The notes below the pieces were generated by a model. That model searched no databases and was not told the origin of the DNA. It saw nothing but the letters and a program-made list of their open reading frames with translations. A stretch of DNA of 5,170 nucleotides from Steroidobacteraceae bacterium (GTDB lineage Bacteria; Pseudomonadota; Gammaproteobacteria; Steroidobacterales; Steroidobacteraceae). Numbering within the stretch: position 1 is the stretch's first letter; each line of letters opens with the position of its first letter. The position numbers were made by a program, and so were the translations under genes. The DNA is taken from positions 1 through 5,170 of the forward strand of contig JAICKZ010000231.1 in the NCBI GenBank assembly GCA_025927665.1. Direction: 5' to 3'. Positions 1-5,170 of this stretch are shown piece by piece.

Positions 1-33
1 ACCTATGGAGACTTTCAAGGATGGTAAACTCAT

Positions 34-72
34 TTGTCAGAGCAAATTGATTAACTGAATTTGATCTGACAG
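34..72. repeat. Interrupted inverted repeat, possible hairpin or protein-binding site
   Basis: GTCAGA (36-41) plus CAAATT (43-48) pair with AATTTG (58-63) plus TCTGAC (65-70). One G/A mismatch interrupts the stem and the loop is 9 nt. T35-A71 and T34-G72 can extend it. Neither side is followed by a T-run, so it is not a classic intrinsic terminator. It lies about 170 bp ahead of the first gene and could be the end of an upstream transcription unit or an operator-like site. The pairing is seen directly; any role is inference. Confidence 0.5.
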
Positions 73-239
73 TCACCACTAAATCCAGTAACTGTTAGAT
101 TAGATCTGAACTTCTACACCTTATTGATACGGATTACATTTGTCGGAAGGTCATCTGTCTGCATTCGCGTCTAGTATGTCGTTAACAACTTGATATGCTG
201 AAATGCAGATCAGAGACAGTACTAACATCAAGCACAAGT

Positions 240-719
240 ATGATATTCAAAATACGATCAGTGGTTTGCCTCCTCGCGATATCAATCGCACCCGGATTGG
301 CTCATGCCGATGTCGTCGCTGACTTCGAAGTATTCAAAAGCCTAGTCGGCAAGTGGTCGATCCAGTCTGGCGACAAGCCGCTCGCAATCGTCATGACCTA
401 TGATGTGGGATCTAAGGGATCGATTGTCACCGAACAATTCGGCAAGGAATTTACCGTCATCCATCGAGAGGATGATGCTCTAGTGATGATCTACTTTTGT
501 AACGTCGGGAATCAACCTCGTCTGCGCTTGCAACCCAATACTGAAACCGGAACATATCGCTTCGAAATGTACGACATCAGCGGGCTAAAGACGTCCGATG
601 AGTCGCATGTGCAGCGAATCATCTACCACATTGTTGGCAAGGACTTGATCAAATTAATGATCATCTGGAGCAGAGGTACAGATGAGAACGAGGAAACCTA
701 TACGCTCAGACGTCAATAG
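240..719 (+). CDS. Small exported protein of unknown function (lipocalin-like fold suspected)
   Basis: From the ATG at 240 this encodes 159 residues. Residues 1-23 form a convincing Sec signal peptide: a Lys/Arg start, a hydrophobic core, and an AHA cleavage site before Asp24. The mature protein is predicted to be periplasmic or extracellular. An in-frame ATG at 195 would add 15 polar residues before the signal peptide. I prefer 240, although neither start has a good Shine-Dalgarno sequence. The mature part begins with an LVGKWS segment (35-40), then alternating short strands, a conserved-looking CNVGNQPR segment (87-94) and a TYTLRR end. An LVGxW opening followed by beta-strands is typical of small lipocalin-like barrels. 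I recall similar CxxGNQPR motifs in uncharacterised proteins but cannot name a family. The gene stands alone, convergent with the hydrolase gene. No enzymatic residues are evident and function is unknown. Confidence 0.8.
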   Translation: MIFKIRSVVCLLAISIAPGLAHADVVADFEVFKSLVGKWSIQSGDKPLAIVMTYDVGSKGSIVTEQFGKEFTVIHREDDALVMIYFCNVGNQPRLRLQPNTETGTYRFEMYDISGLKTSDESHVQRIIYHIVGKDLIKLMIIWSRGTDENEETYTLRRQ

Positions 720-723
720 TCGC

Positions 724-752
724 TTGACTACCCTCTGGGTCGTCGTAGTCGA
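724..752 (+). terminator. Possible weak terminator hairpin after the exported-protein gene
   Basis: Just after the stop codon, ACCC (730-733) pairs with GGGT (737-740) around a TCT loop. GACT (726-729) can pair with AGTC (747-750), leaving a 6-nt bulge, and the flanking TT/GA adds two weak pairs. The sequence downstream is T-rich but has no continuous T-run. It is placed correctly for ending transcription between convergent genes, but the structure is imperfect. Confidence 0.25.
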
Positions 753-790
753 TTTAGATTCTGTCTTTAAGTTTCTACATCTCACTCACA

Positions 791-808
791 ATGATGATCA
801 CCATCATC
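791..808. repeat. Short inverted repeat in the convergent spacer
   Basis: GATGAT (793-798) pairs with ATCATC (803-808) around a 4-nt loop. In an alternative register ATGATG (791-796) pairs with CATCAT (802-807). It lies 27-44 bp past the hydrolase stop on the minus strand. It lacks a T-run and is AT-rich, so a terminator role is only possible. Nothing else is visible in the 115-bp spacer 720-834. Confidence 0.25.
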
Positions 809-834
809 CACATCGCTAACGGAGAGGGATCACT

Positions 835-1428
835 TTAAATGTTTTTACAAACATATTCCGCACATTGCTTTGCATGTGCCATTGCAATCAGATGGCCGCC
901 ATCCAGCAACAGATCAACTTTGGCTGGAACTGGAATAACCCAATCATGTATTCCATGAATACGATGAATTTTGGTTTTAGTATCAGACAGTCCTTGCCAC
1001 TTGAAAATCGCATTACACATTGCACGGATAAATGAAGAGTCGGCATCCGAAAACATCTGCATCAGTTCGTTATTTATTTTTCTTGCTGATGCCGTCAGCA
1101 AATCAATCGGTGTAATCTTCACTAATGAGTGCAGTGCTGCAAGCATGTGGCTGACTTCATATTTGTCGACGGCACTGCCGACCAAAAATAGAGCGGGTAT
1201 CTCTCGAATCTTGGTGATTTCACATGCCACCATTCCGCCCAATGATGAGCCAATCAGAATATCACCATCGCAAATATTGCAAGCTGCGCACATTGATTTA
1301 GCAACTTCAGCAAGAGATTGTTCATCTTGATAGCTGCTCCAATCGTGAGCAATAAAGTTTGGTAGCGAAAGCCAATCATCTCGATACATCCGATGATCGG
1401 CTCCCATACCAGGTAACGCATGAATCAT
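835..1428 (-). CDS. Small alpha/beta-hydrolase family protein
   Basis: Encodes 197 residues from the ATG at 1428. A TTG at 1446 would add six residues; neither start has a strong ribosome-binding site. In the 197-residue numbering, the N-terminal LPGMGADHRMY (5-15) matches the strand plus oxyanion-loop region of alpha/beta-hydrolases. GSSLGG (60-65) is the nucleophile elbow with Ser62. HGIHDWVIP (158-166) carries the likely acid Asp162, and GGHLIAM (177-183) the catalytic His179. The full Ser-Asp-His triad is therefore present in the correct order, which argues for an active serine hydrolase (esterase-, lipase- or thioesterase-like). The lid region is short, giving a compact protein. There is no signal peptide, so it is likely cytoplasmic. 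Substrate is unknown. The two micro-ORFs and the OmpA-like gene lie upstream on the same strand, so cotranscription is possible, but there is no evident functional link. Confidence 0.85.
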   Translation of the reverse strand: MIHALPGMGADHRMYRDDWLSLPNFIAHDWSSYQDEQSLAEVAKSMCAACNICDGDILIGSSLGGMVACEITKIREIPALFLVGSAVDKYEVSHMLAALHSLVKITPIDLLTASARKINNELMQMFSDADSSFIRAMCNAIFKWQGLSDTKTKIHRIHGIHDWVIPVPAKVDLLLDGGHLIAMAHAKQCAEYVCKNI

Positions 1429-1442
1429 AGAAATATCATGAC

Positions 1443-1493
1443 TCAATTCATTGATAATTGCTTACTTAGGAAACTATCCATTGTCGTAAACAT
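1443..1493 (-). CDS. Candidate 16-codon micro-ORF overlapping the alternative hydrolase start
   Basis: ATG at 1493 opens a 16-codon frame (MFTTMDSFLSKQLSMN) ending in TGA at 1443-1445. An AGGTGAG sequence lies 7 nt upstream of the ATG, giving a plausible ribosome-binding site. The stop overlaps the alternative TTG start of the hydrolase (1444-1446) by two bases and ends 15 nt before its ATG. This is the geometry of translational coupling. The peptide resembles nothing I know. At this length it could be chance, so it is offered as a leader-peptide candidate only. Confidence 0.25.
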   Translation of the reverse strand: MFTTMDSFLSKQLSMN

Positions 1494-1494
1494 T

Positions 1495-1563
1495 CTAATG
1501 CTCACCTACTGGCGCGATAAGTGATAAAAAACCTAACCCCATCAATATAGATCTATTTTTCAT
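1495..1563 (-). CDS. Candidate 22-residue hydrophobic micro-protein with strong Shine-Dalgarno
   Basis: ATG at 1563 opens 22 codons ending in TAG at 1495-1497. The Shine-Dalgarno AAGGAG (1571-1576 on the minus strand) sits 7 nt upstream, the best ribosome-binding site seen in the window. The peptide begins MKNRS, runs through the hydrophobic stretch ILMGLGFLSLIA, and ends PVGEH. It looks like a signal peptide with no mature protein behind it, or a tiny membrane peptide. It starts 51 bp past the OmpA-like stop codon. It is in frame with the hydrolase, separated by three stop codons (TAG, TAG, TAA). It could be a real small protein, a translated leader, or the remnant of a truncated exported protein. 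I do not recognise a family. Confidence 0.5.
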   Translation of the reverse strand: MKNRSILMGLGFLSLIAPVGEH

Positions 1564-1570
1564 ACCTGCA

Positions 1571-1576
1571 CTCCTT
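1571..1576 (-). promoter_or_regulatory. Strong ribosome-binding site of the 22-codon ORF
   Basis: AAGGAG on the minus strand, 7 nt before the ATG at 1563. Its quality and spacing are the main reason to treat the 22-codon frame as translated. The hydrolase start further downstream has no comparable site. Confidence 0.55.
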
Positions 1577-1614
1577 ATTAATTATCTAGTACGATTTCCA
1601 TTAAAAATACGCTT

Positions 1615-3075
1615 TTAATTTCCTACAATCTTCATCACGATATCAATACGACGATTGCGTGCACGACCTGTTTCGTTGTCGTTGCTGGCGATGGGTCTGG
1701 ATTTTCCATAGCCCACTGCGGATATCTTCTCGGCATTGATACCTAAATTTGAAATTAAATATTGCCGTACTGCATCGGCGCGATCTTGTGACAACAACAA
1801 CATCGTAGAGTCGTTGCCTTGACCGTCGGTATGTCCTTCAACCACCAGCGTTGCATCTGGAAATAACTTGAGCGCATCACCAACCTTGGCCAGCACGGGA
1901 AACGCATCGGGCTCAATGGTGCTTTTCCCGACGCGAAATTTGATTGCAGTCAACGACATGATCAAGTCATTGCTCTGACGATACACTCGTCCTTCATCCG
2001 CACTGAACATGGCTTCTATTTTCGCAACATTATCGCGTAAGCGCTCTTGTGCACTCAATTGCTTTTGCAATTCCAGTCGTTCCACAGACTCGCCACCGAG
2101 TTTGGTTTGAACCTGTTTTATTTCAGCCGTTAACGAAGCGATTTGATCATCGCGATCATGTACTAATTGACGCAGTGAGGTTAACTGGCGTTGTTGCTGC
2201 GCAATTTTCTCACCCAACTCCTGCATAGGTTGTAAATAACCTTGATCAAAACGCGGTTCCATATTCAGCTCGACCGCAAGTTGGCGAATGGACTGTTCCC
2301 AATCTAGCATGACTTGCTCAATGCCCTGTTGCTTGATGTTGTCTTTTTGTAGTAGCGGCGCGATTTGTTCACGCAAGTAATTTGCATGTTTTGCTTCGTA
2401 CATTGCCTGCGATATCAGCTGCTTTGGAACCGTGCTGTCGTATCGATTGCGGCTAATCTCCTGATCTGCTTGTGCAAGATACTGCTTGGCTGCCGCCAAA
2501 GAACGTGGTGCAAAATCCGCGGTCTTTGCCAGATCGTCTTGCGCGATTAATGCGCGCGCTTCGCCGAGCAAATTTTCCTTGATGGCCGCCAACTCGGTGT
2601 CACGAAACAATACTTCTGCTTCAGAACCCTTGCGATGGGCACCTTCATTATCTTTGTGTTCGATACGATCAACTGCATCGCGAAAGCGTGCATCCGCCGT
2701 TTGCCATGCCTCGCGCGCATATTTGGGGGCCTCTGCTTTCAATGCATCATCGCGCGCACTAATGACCGACGCCAGCTCATTGCGACTAACGGCTGCAAAT
2801 TGCTGAGCTTCCTTAAGACTTTGTTCAGTCAATTTGAGCTTGTCTTCGATTTGTTCCGGCTTGCGTCCCTTATCGAAATCTTTTTCTGCGTCCTGTAATT
2901 GAGATGCTGCGCGATCAAATGACTTGAATGCCAATACGTCGACTTGATCTTTACGTGCCTGATCCATTTCGGTGTGAATGTTCTTGAAAAAGTCAGTTCT
3001 GGCATCCTGCGCGTATGTTGTTTGCATAGCCGCGATGCATATCAATAACACAACAGTTCGGACAATCAATCGCAT
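1615..3075 (-). CDS. OmpA-family peptidoglycan-binding protein with N-terminal DUF4398-like helical repeats
   Basis: Encodes 486 residues from the ATG at 3075, chosen because GAGG (3082-3085) lies 6 nt upstream and the signal peptide then begins MRLIVR. A TTG at 3087 overlaps that site and is less likely. Residues 1-22 are a Sec signal peptide, cleaved after TYA. There is no lipobox cysteine and no OmpA beta-barrel. Three alanine-rich helical units (about 48-95, 118-165, 188-234) resemble DUF4398 helical hairpins. A Gln/Glu-rich coiled coil follows at about 280-355. The C-terminal OmpA domain (about 370-486) contains EGHTDGQG, LSQDRADAV, GYGKSRP and GRARNRRIDI. By analogy with E. coli OmpA, Asp417 and Arg432 are the meso-diaminopimelate-contacting pair. 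The protein should be periplasmic and anchored to peptidoglycan, with the helical part as spacer or docking surface. Its partner is unknown. Confidence 0.9.
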   Translation of the reverse strand: MRLIVRTVVLLICIAAMQTTYAQDARTDFFKNIHTEMDQARKDQVDVLAFKSFDRAASQLQDAEKDFDKGRKPEQIEDKLKLTEQSLKEAQQFAAVSRNELASVISARDDALKAEAPKYAREAWQTADARFRDAVDRIEHKDNEGAHRKGSEAEVLFRDTELAAIKENLLGEARALIAQDDLAKTADFAPRSLAAAKQYLAQADQEISRNRYDSTVPKQLISQAMYEAKHANYLREQIAPLLQKDNIKQQGIEQVMLDWEQSIRQLAVELNMEPRFDQGYLQPMQELGEKIAQQQRQLTSLRQLVHDRDDQIASLTAEIKQVQTKLGGESVERLELQKQLSAQERLRDNVAKIEAMFSADEGRVYRQSNDLIMSLTAIKFRVGKSTIEPDAFPVLAKVGDALKLFPDATLVVEGHTDGQGNDSTMLLLSQDRADAVRQYLISNLGINAEKISAVGYGKSRPIASNDNETGRARNRRIDIVMKIVGN

Positions 3076-3081
3076 AGCGAA

Positions 3082-3085
3082 CCTC
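3082..3085 (-). promoter_or_regulatory. Ribosome-binding site that fixes the OmpA-like start
   Basis: GAGG on the minus strand, 6 nt before the ATG at 3075. It supports that ATG over the upstream TTG at 3087. The TGA of the upstream 9-codon ORF (3084-3086) overlaps this site by two bases. Confidence 0.6.
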
Positions 3086-3113
3086 AAACCAAATCATTCA
3101 AAGTAAATTTCAT
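3084..3113 (-). CDS. Candidate 9-codon leader ORF upstream of the OmpA-like gene
   Basis: ATG at 3113 begins MKFTLNDLV and stops at TGA (3084-3086). An AGAGGA Shine-Dalgarno (3120-3125, minus strand) lies 6 nt upstream. The stop codon overlaps the GAGG ribosome-binding site of the OmpA-like gene, so a terminating ribosome would sit on it. This suggests translational coupling or a regulatory leader peptide. The peptide has no run of a single amino acid that would indicate classical attenuation. It may be a chance ORF; the good ribosome-binding site and the tight stop/Shine-Dalgarno overlap are the evidence for it. Confidence 0.35.
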   Translation of the reverse strand: MKFTLNDLV

Positions 3114-3118
3114 TACAT

Positions 3119-3135
3119 ATCCTCTTTATGAGGAT
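3119..3135 (-). promoter_or_regulatory. Hairpin covering the leader ORF Shine-Dalgarno
   Basis: On the minus strand ATCCTC (3135-3130) pairs perfectly with GAGGAT (3124-3119) around the 5-nt loop ATAAA. The 3' arm contains most of the AGAGGA ribosome-binding site of the 9-codon ORF, so folding could hide it. On the + strand the same hairpin is followed by T5-G-T5 (3140-3150) and would resemble a terminator, but no + strand gene precedes it. The pairing is seen; regulation is inferred. Confidence 0.35.
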
Positions 3136-3155
3136 GGCCTTTTTGTTTTTGCCAA
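3125..3155 (-). promoter_or_regulatory. Possible promoter for the OmpA-like gene
   Basis: On the minus strand TTGGCA (3155-3150) matches the sigma-70 -35 consensus at five of six bases. CATAAA (3130-3125) matches the -10 consensus at four of six. The spacer is 19 bp, longer than the optimal 17, and A-rich. This is a weak prediction based on pattern only. It would place the start site just before the leader ORF. Confidence 0.2.
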
Positions 3156-3156
3156 C

Positions 3157-3296
3157 GCTTTAGCTTAAAGTGTAGCGAGCGAAATTAGTTGATGCACAAC
3201 CGGAGCACAGGAACCGGAGTGTATATTCCAATACATGAGGATTCCGAGCACCGTATGGGCATCAAATTAATGAGCGCAGTAGCTTTAAATTAAAGC
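3157..3296. repeat. 140-bp imperfect palindrome, possible dispersed element or structured RNA
   Basis: The outer arms pair as follows: GCTTTA (3157-3162) with TAAAGC (3291-3296), TTAAAG (3165-3170) with CTTTAA (3283-3288), and TTGATGC (3189-3195) with GCATCAA (3259-3265). Inside are GGAA (3210-3213) with TTCC (3242-3245), and GTGTAT (3219-3224) with ATACAT (3231-3236) around a 6-nt loop. AACCGGAG occurs twice, at 3198-3205 and 3212-3219. GAGCAC occurs in both halves. The whole could fold into one long branched hairpin. It fills the gap between proA and the OmpA-like gene, beginning 4 bp past the proA stop. No T-run follows, so it is not a simple terminator. Its layered symmetry suggests a repeated palindromic element or an RNA with conserved structure. 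I recall similar GGAACCGGAGTGTA-type spacers in betaproteobacteria but cannot confirm this here. Confidence 0.7.
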
Positions 3297-3300
3297 ATCA

Positions 3301-4599
3301 TCACGGTCGCAATTGCCCACTACCACGCACCACATACTTATAGCTGGTCAGCTGCTCAACACCTACCGGTCCACGTGCATGAAATTTATCGGTAGAAATG
3401 CCAATTTCTGCGCCCATGCCAAACTCGCCGCCGTCGGCAAACTGAGTCGACGCATTGTGCAACACAATTGCACTGTCAACGTTTGCCAAAAAATGCTCCG
3501 CATGCTGCGCATTACTAGTGACAATGCATTCAGTATGCGCTGAACCGTATTTATCGATATGTGCGACTGCACCATCTACACCATTCACTATTTTTGCAGC
3601 GATGATGGAATCAAGATATTCGGTATACCAGTCGTCTTCACTGGCAACAGTAACGCGCGAGTCCAACTTCTGGATGTATTCATCGCCACGTACTTCACAT
3701 CCTGCGTCCAACAGGGTACGAATGACAGGAACAATCAATGCATCACCGGCTGACTTATCAAACAACACGGTTTCGGCAGCACCGCAAACTCCAGTGCGTC
3801 GTAACTTGGCATTCTTGACAATTTCTCGTGCCATATTGACATCGGCATCGCAATCAACATACACATGACAATTGCCTTCGAGATGTCCGATAACCGGTAC
3901 GCGTGCATCTTGTTGTACACGTTGAATCAAACTCTTGCCACCGCGCGGCACAATCACATCGATGTAATCCGCCATGCCAGCAAGCATGTAACCGACCGCA
4001 GCACGATCCGTAACCGGTACTATTTGAATTGCCGTTTCTGGCAAGCCAGCAATTTTGAGTCCCGCAATCAAACATGCATGAATGGCACGACTGGAGTAAT
4101 GACTCTCTGAACCACCACGCAAAATTACGGCATTGCCAGACTTTAAACATAGCGCACCGGCATCGGCGGTGACATTGGGACGACTTTCATAAATGATACC
4201 GATCACACCCAGTGGCACACGGATGCGCTGTATCTTCATGCCATTGGGTTGTGTCCATTCGGCGATAAGTGTATTGATGGGATCGGTCAGTTGCACAATG
4301 TCTTCGATCCCTTTGGCCATTGCTTCGATACGTTTTTGATCAAGCAATAAACGATCCAGCAATGCAGCACTTAAATTACGTTCGCGCGCCGCACTCATAT
4401 CTTTGTGATTGGCGACAAGAATTTCATTCGTTTGCGCGCGCAATGCTGCTGCCATTGCTTGTAATGCTTGATTCTTGGAATCGGTTGTGACTTGCGCAAG
4501 CACACGCGATGCTGCAACGGCAGCGCGACCAATGGGTTCCATGATGGAACCGATCTCTGCAATGGTCATTTCTGTTGAAGCGGTACTGGATGCGGACAT
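3301..4599 (-). CDS. proA: Gamma-glutamyl phosphate reductase (glutamate-5-semialdehyde dehydrogenase)
   Basis: Catalyses the NADPH-dependent reduction of L-glutamyl 5-phosphate to glutamate-5-semialdehyde, the second step of proline synthesis, in the cytoplasm. The 432 residues match the full length of the family (E. coli about 417) with a short Ser/Thr-rich N-terminal extension. Recognisable blocks are the NAD(P)-binding region with YESRPNVTADAG (137-148) and ILRGGSE (159-165), then VPRGGKSLI (217-225), EGNCHVYVD (241-249), and the catalytic-cysteine block RRTGVCGAAETVL with Cys272. The C-terminal signature runs HNASTQFADGGEFGMGAEIG (381-400) followed by HARGPVG. No key block is missing, so the enzyme should be active. 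The start ATG at 4599 has only a weak ribosome-binding site, consistent with coupling to proB 25 bp upstream. The stop is a double TGA TGA. Confidence 0.97.
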   Translation of the reverse strand: MSASSTASTEMTIAEIGSIMEPIGRAAVAASRVLAQVTTDSKNQALQAMAAALRAQTNEILVANHKDMSAARERNLSAALLDRLLLDQKRIEAMAKGIEDIVQLTDPINTLIAEWTQPNGMKIQRIRVPLGVIGIIYESRPNVTADAGALCLKSGNAVILRGGSESHYSSRAIHACLIAGLKIAGLPETAIQIVPVTDRAAVGYMLAGMADYIDVIVPRGGKSLIQRVQQDARVPVIGHLEGNCHVYVDCDADVNMAREIVKNAKLRRTGVCGAAETVLFDKSAGDALIVPVIRTLLDAGCEVRGDEYIQKLDSRVTVASEDDWYTEYLDSIIAAKIVNGVDGAVAHIDKYGSAHTECIVTSNAQHAEHFLANVDSAIVLHNASTQFADGGEFGMGAEIGISTDKFHARGPVGVEQLTSYKYVVRGSGQLRP

Positions 4600-4624
4600 A
4601 AAAATTCTTGAATTCGAAAAGCCG

Positions 4625-5170
4625 TCAGGTCAATTTGGTAATCACCAGATCATCGCGGTGAATCATTTCATCACGGCCACGATAACCAAGTAAAGCCTCA
4701 ATCTCATGAGACTGACGACCATGAATACGTTCAGCATCTTCACTGGAATAAGCACACAAACCACGCGCAATCTCAGTTCCTTCGATGCTTCGAATCAATA
4801 CTGCATCACCGCGTTCGAATCTGCCAATTACTTTTATGATACCTGCAGGCAATAAACTTTTACCGCGCGTTAACGCAGCCAACGCGCCTTTATCAATAAT
4901 CAATTCGCCCGCTGGCTTCAACGATCCTGCAATCCATTGCTTGCGAACCGTGGTGGGATTTTCGTCGGGATAAAACCAGGTGCAACGCGCGCCTTGTTCC
5001 AAGCGCTTAAGTGGATGCAGCTCTTTGCCCAACGAGACGCACATATGGCATCCGGCGGTCACTGCAATTTTTGCCGCGGCGACTTTGGTTGCCATACCAC
5101 CAGAACCAACATCGGATGAAGCACCACCTGCCATGGATTCGATTTCTGCAGAGATACCATGAACTTCAGG
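4625..5170 (-). CDS. proB: Glutamate 5-kinase, C-terminal half (5' end outside the window)
   Basis: Phosphorylates L-glutamate with ATP to gamma-glutamyl phosphate, the first and usually feedback-controlled step of proline synthesis. Only the last 181 codons are present; the frame stays open to the window edge. The visible part begins with the end of the amino-acid-kinase domain, including SDVGSGGMATKVAAAK (residues 19-34 of the fragment), which corresponds to the conserved GxGGMxTK block near the nucleotide site. A linker with TWFYP follows. A C-terminal PUA domain (about residue 85 to the end) contains KQWIAGSLKPAGEL, GKSLLPAGI, FERGD, ARGLCAYSSEDAERI and GYRGRDEMIHRDDL. The PUA domain makes this the long ProB form typical of most bacteria. 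An internal ATG at 5134 is not the real start, because conserved kinase sequence continues upstream of it. It is the first gene of a proB-proA operon, 25 bp before proA. Confidence 0.96.
   Translation of the reverse strand, partial: PEVHGISAEIESMAGGASSDVGSGGMATKVAAAKIAVTAGCHMCVSLGKELHPLKRLEQGARCTWFYPDENPTTVRKQWIAGSLKPAGELIIDKGALAALTRGKSLLPAGIIKVIGRFERGDAVLIRSIEGTEIARGLCAYSSEDAERIHGRQSHEIEALLGYRGRDEMIHRDDLVITKLT

Noticed and set aside
1..58. Possible 3' end of an upstream + strand gene (frame ending at TGA 56-58, or a shorter one ending at TAA 25-27)
   Set aside because: Only a few codons are visible, all three frames close quickly, and no motif distinguishes coding from chance.
195..239. Upstream ATG giving a 15-residue N-terminal extension to the exported protein
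   Set aside because: It would place polar residues before a normal signal peptide and has no ribosome-binding site. The ATG at 240 gives a standard signal peptide.
971..1330. 119-codon open frame on the + strand
   Set aside because: It lies wholly antisense to the hydrolase gene, whose full catalytic triad is intact. The + strand product has no recognisable domain or credible start context.
2365..2898. Several overlapping + strand open frames
   Set aside because: They are antisense to the OmpA-like gene, whose domains are continuous. The translations are low-complexity and resemble no family.
3076..3087. TTG start adding four residues to the OmpA-like protein
   Set aside because: The TTG overlaps the GAGG ribosome-binding site that serves the ATG at 3075.
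3119..3150. Intrinsic terminator on the + strand (hairpin followed by T5-G-T5)
   Set aside because: No + strand gene lies upstream to be terminated. The stem is short and separated from the T-run by GGCC. A role in the minus-strand leader is the better reading.
3313..4150. Open frames on both strands inside proA
   Set aside because: ProA is full length and conserved throughout, so these frames are composition artefacts.
1..5170. Mobile element, CRISPR array, toxin-antitoxin or defence system
   Set aside because: There is no transposase, integrase, regularly spaced repeats, nuclease or toxin-like gene. The only repeats are the inverted repeats listed.

Overview
The window looks like a chromosomal segment of a proteobacterium, most likely a betaproteobacterium. 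The proline genes have full-length, beta-like sequence. There is an OmpA-type peptidoglycan-binding protein and a Sec-type signal peptide, so the cell has a Gram-negative envelope. Base composition is moderate, and I see no transposase, phage, CRISPR, rRNA or tRNA gene. The genus cannot be named from the sequence alone.

Layout from left to right. Positions 1-239 hold no gene I can support, only a 13-bp interrupted inverted repeat (34-72). A small exported protein of unknown function lies on the + strand (240-719). Everything after it lies on the - strand. A gene-free 115-bp convergent spacer precedes a compact alpha/beta-hydrolase (835-1428). Next come two tiny ORFs with ribosome-binding-site-like sequences (1443-1493 and 1495-1563), then an OmpA-family protein with three helical repeats, a coiled coil and a C-terminal peptidoglycan anchor (1615-3075). 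A 9-codon leader ORF and a small hairpin over its Shine-Dalgarno sequence (3084-3135) sit in front of that gene. A 140-bp imperfect palindrome (3157-3296) then separates it from proA (3301-4599). The 3' half of proB (4625 to the window edge) completes the window.

ProB and ProA carry out the first two steps of proline synthesis, from glutamate through gamma-glutamyl phosphate to glutamate-5-semialdehyde. The genes are 25 bp apart in the order proB-proA, so they form an operon. Transcription of the - strand runs proB, proA, palindrome, leader ORF, OmpA-like gene, micro-ORFs, hydrolase. The OmpA-like gene may have its own promoter in the 3' flank of the palindrome.

The coding genes are mostly ordinary. 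The unusual material is between them: the large structured palindrome, the leader peptide whose stop codon overlaps the next ribosome-binding site, and the short hydrophobic ORF with the best Shine-Dalgarno sequence I found in the window. I see no defence system, biosynthetic cluster or mobile element.
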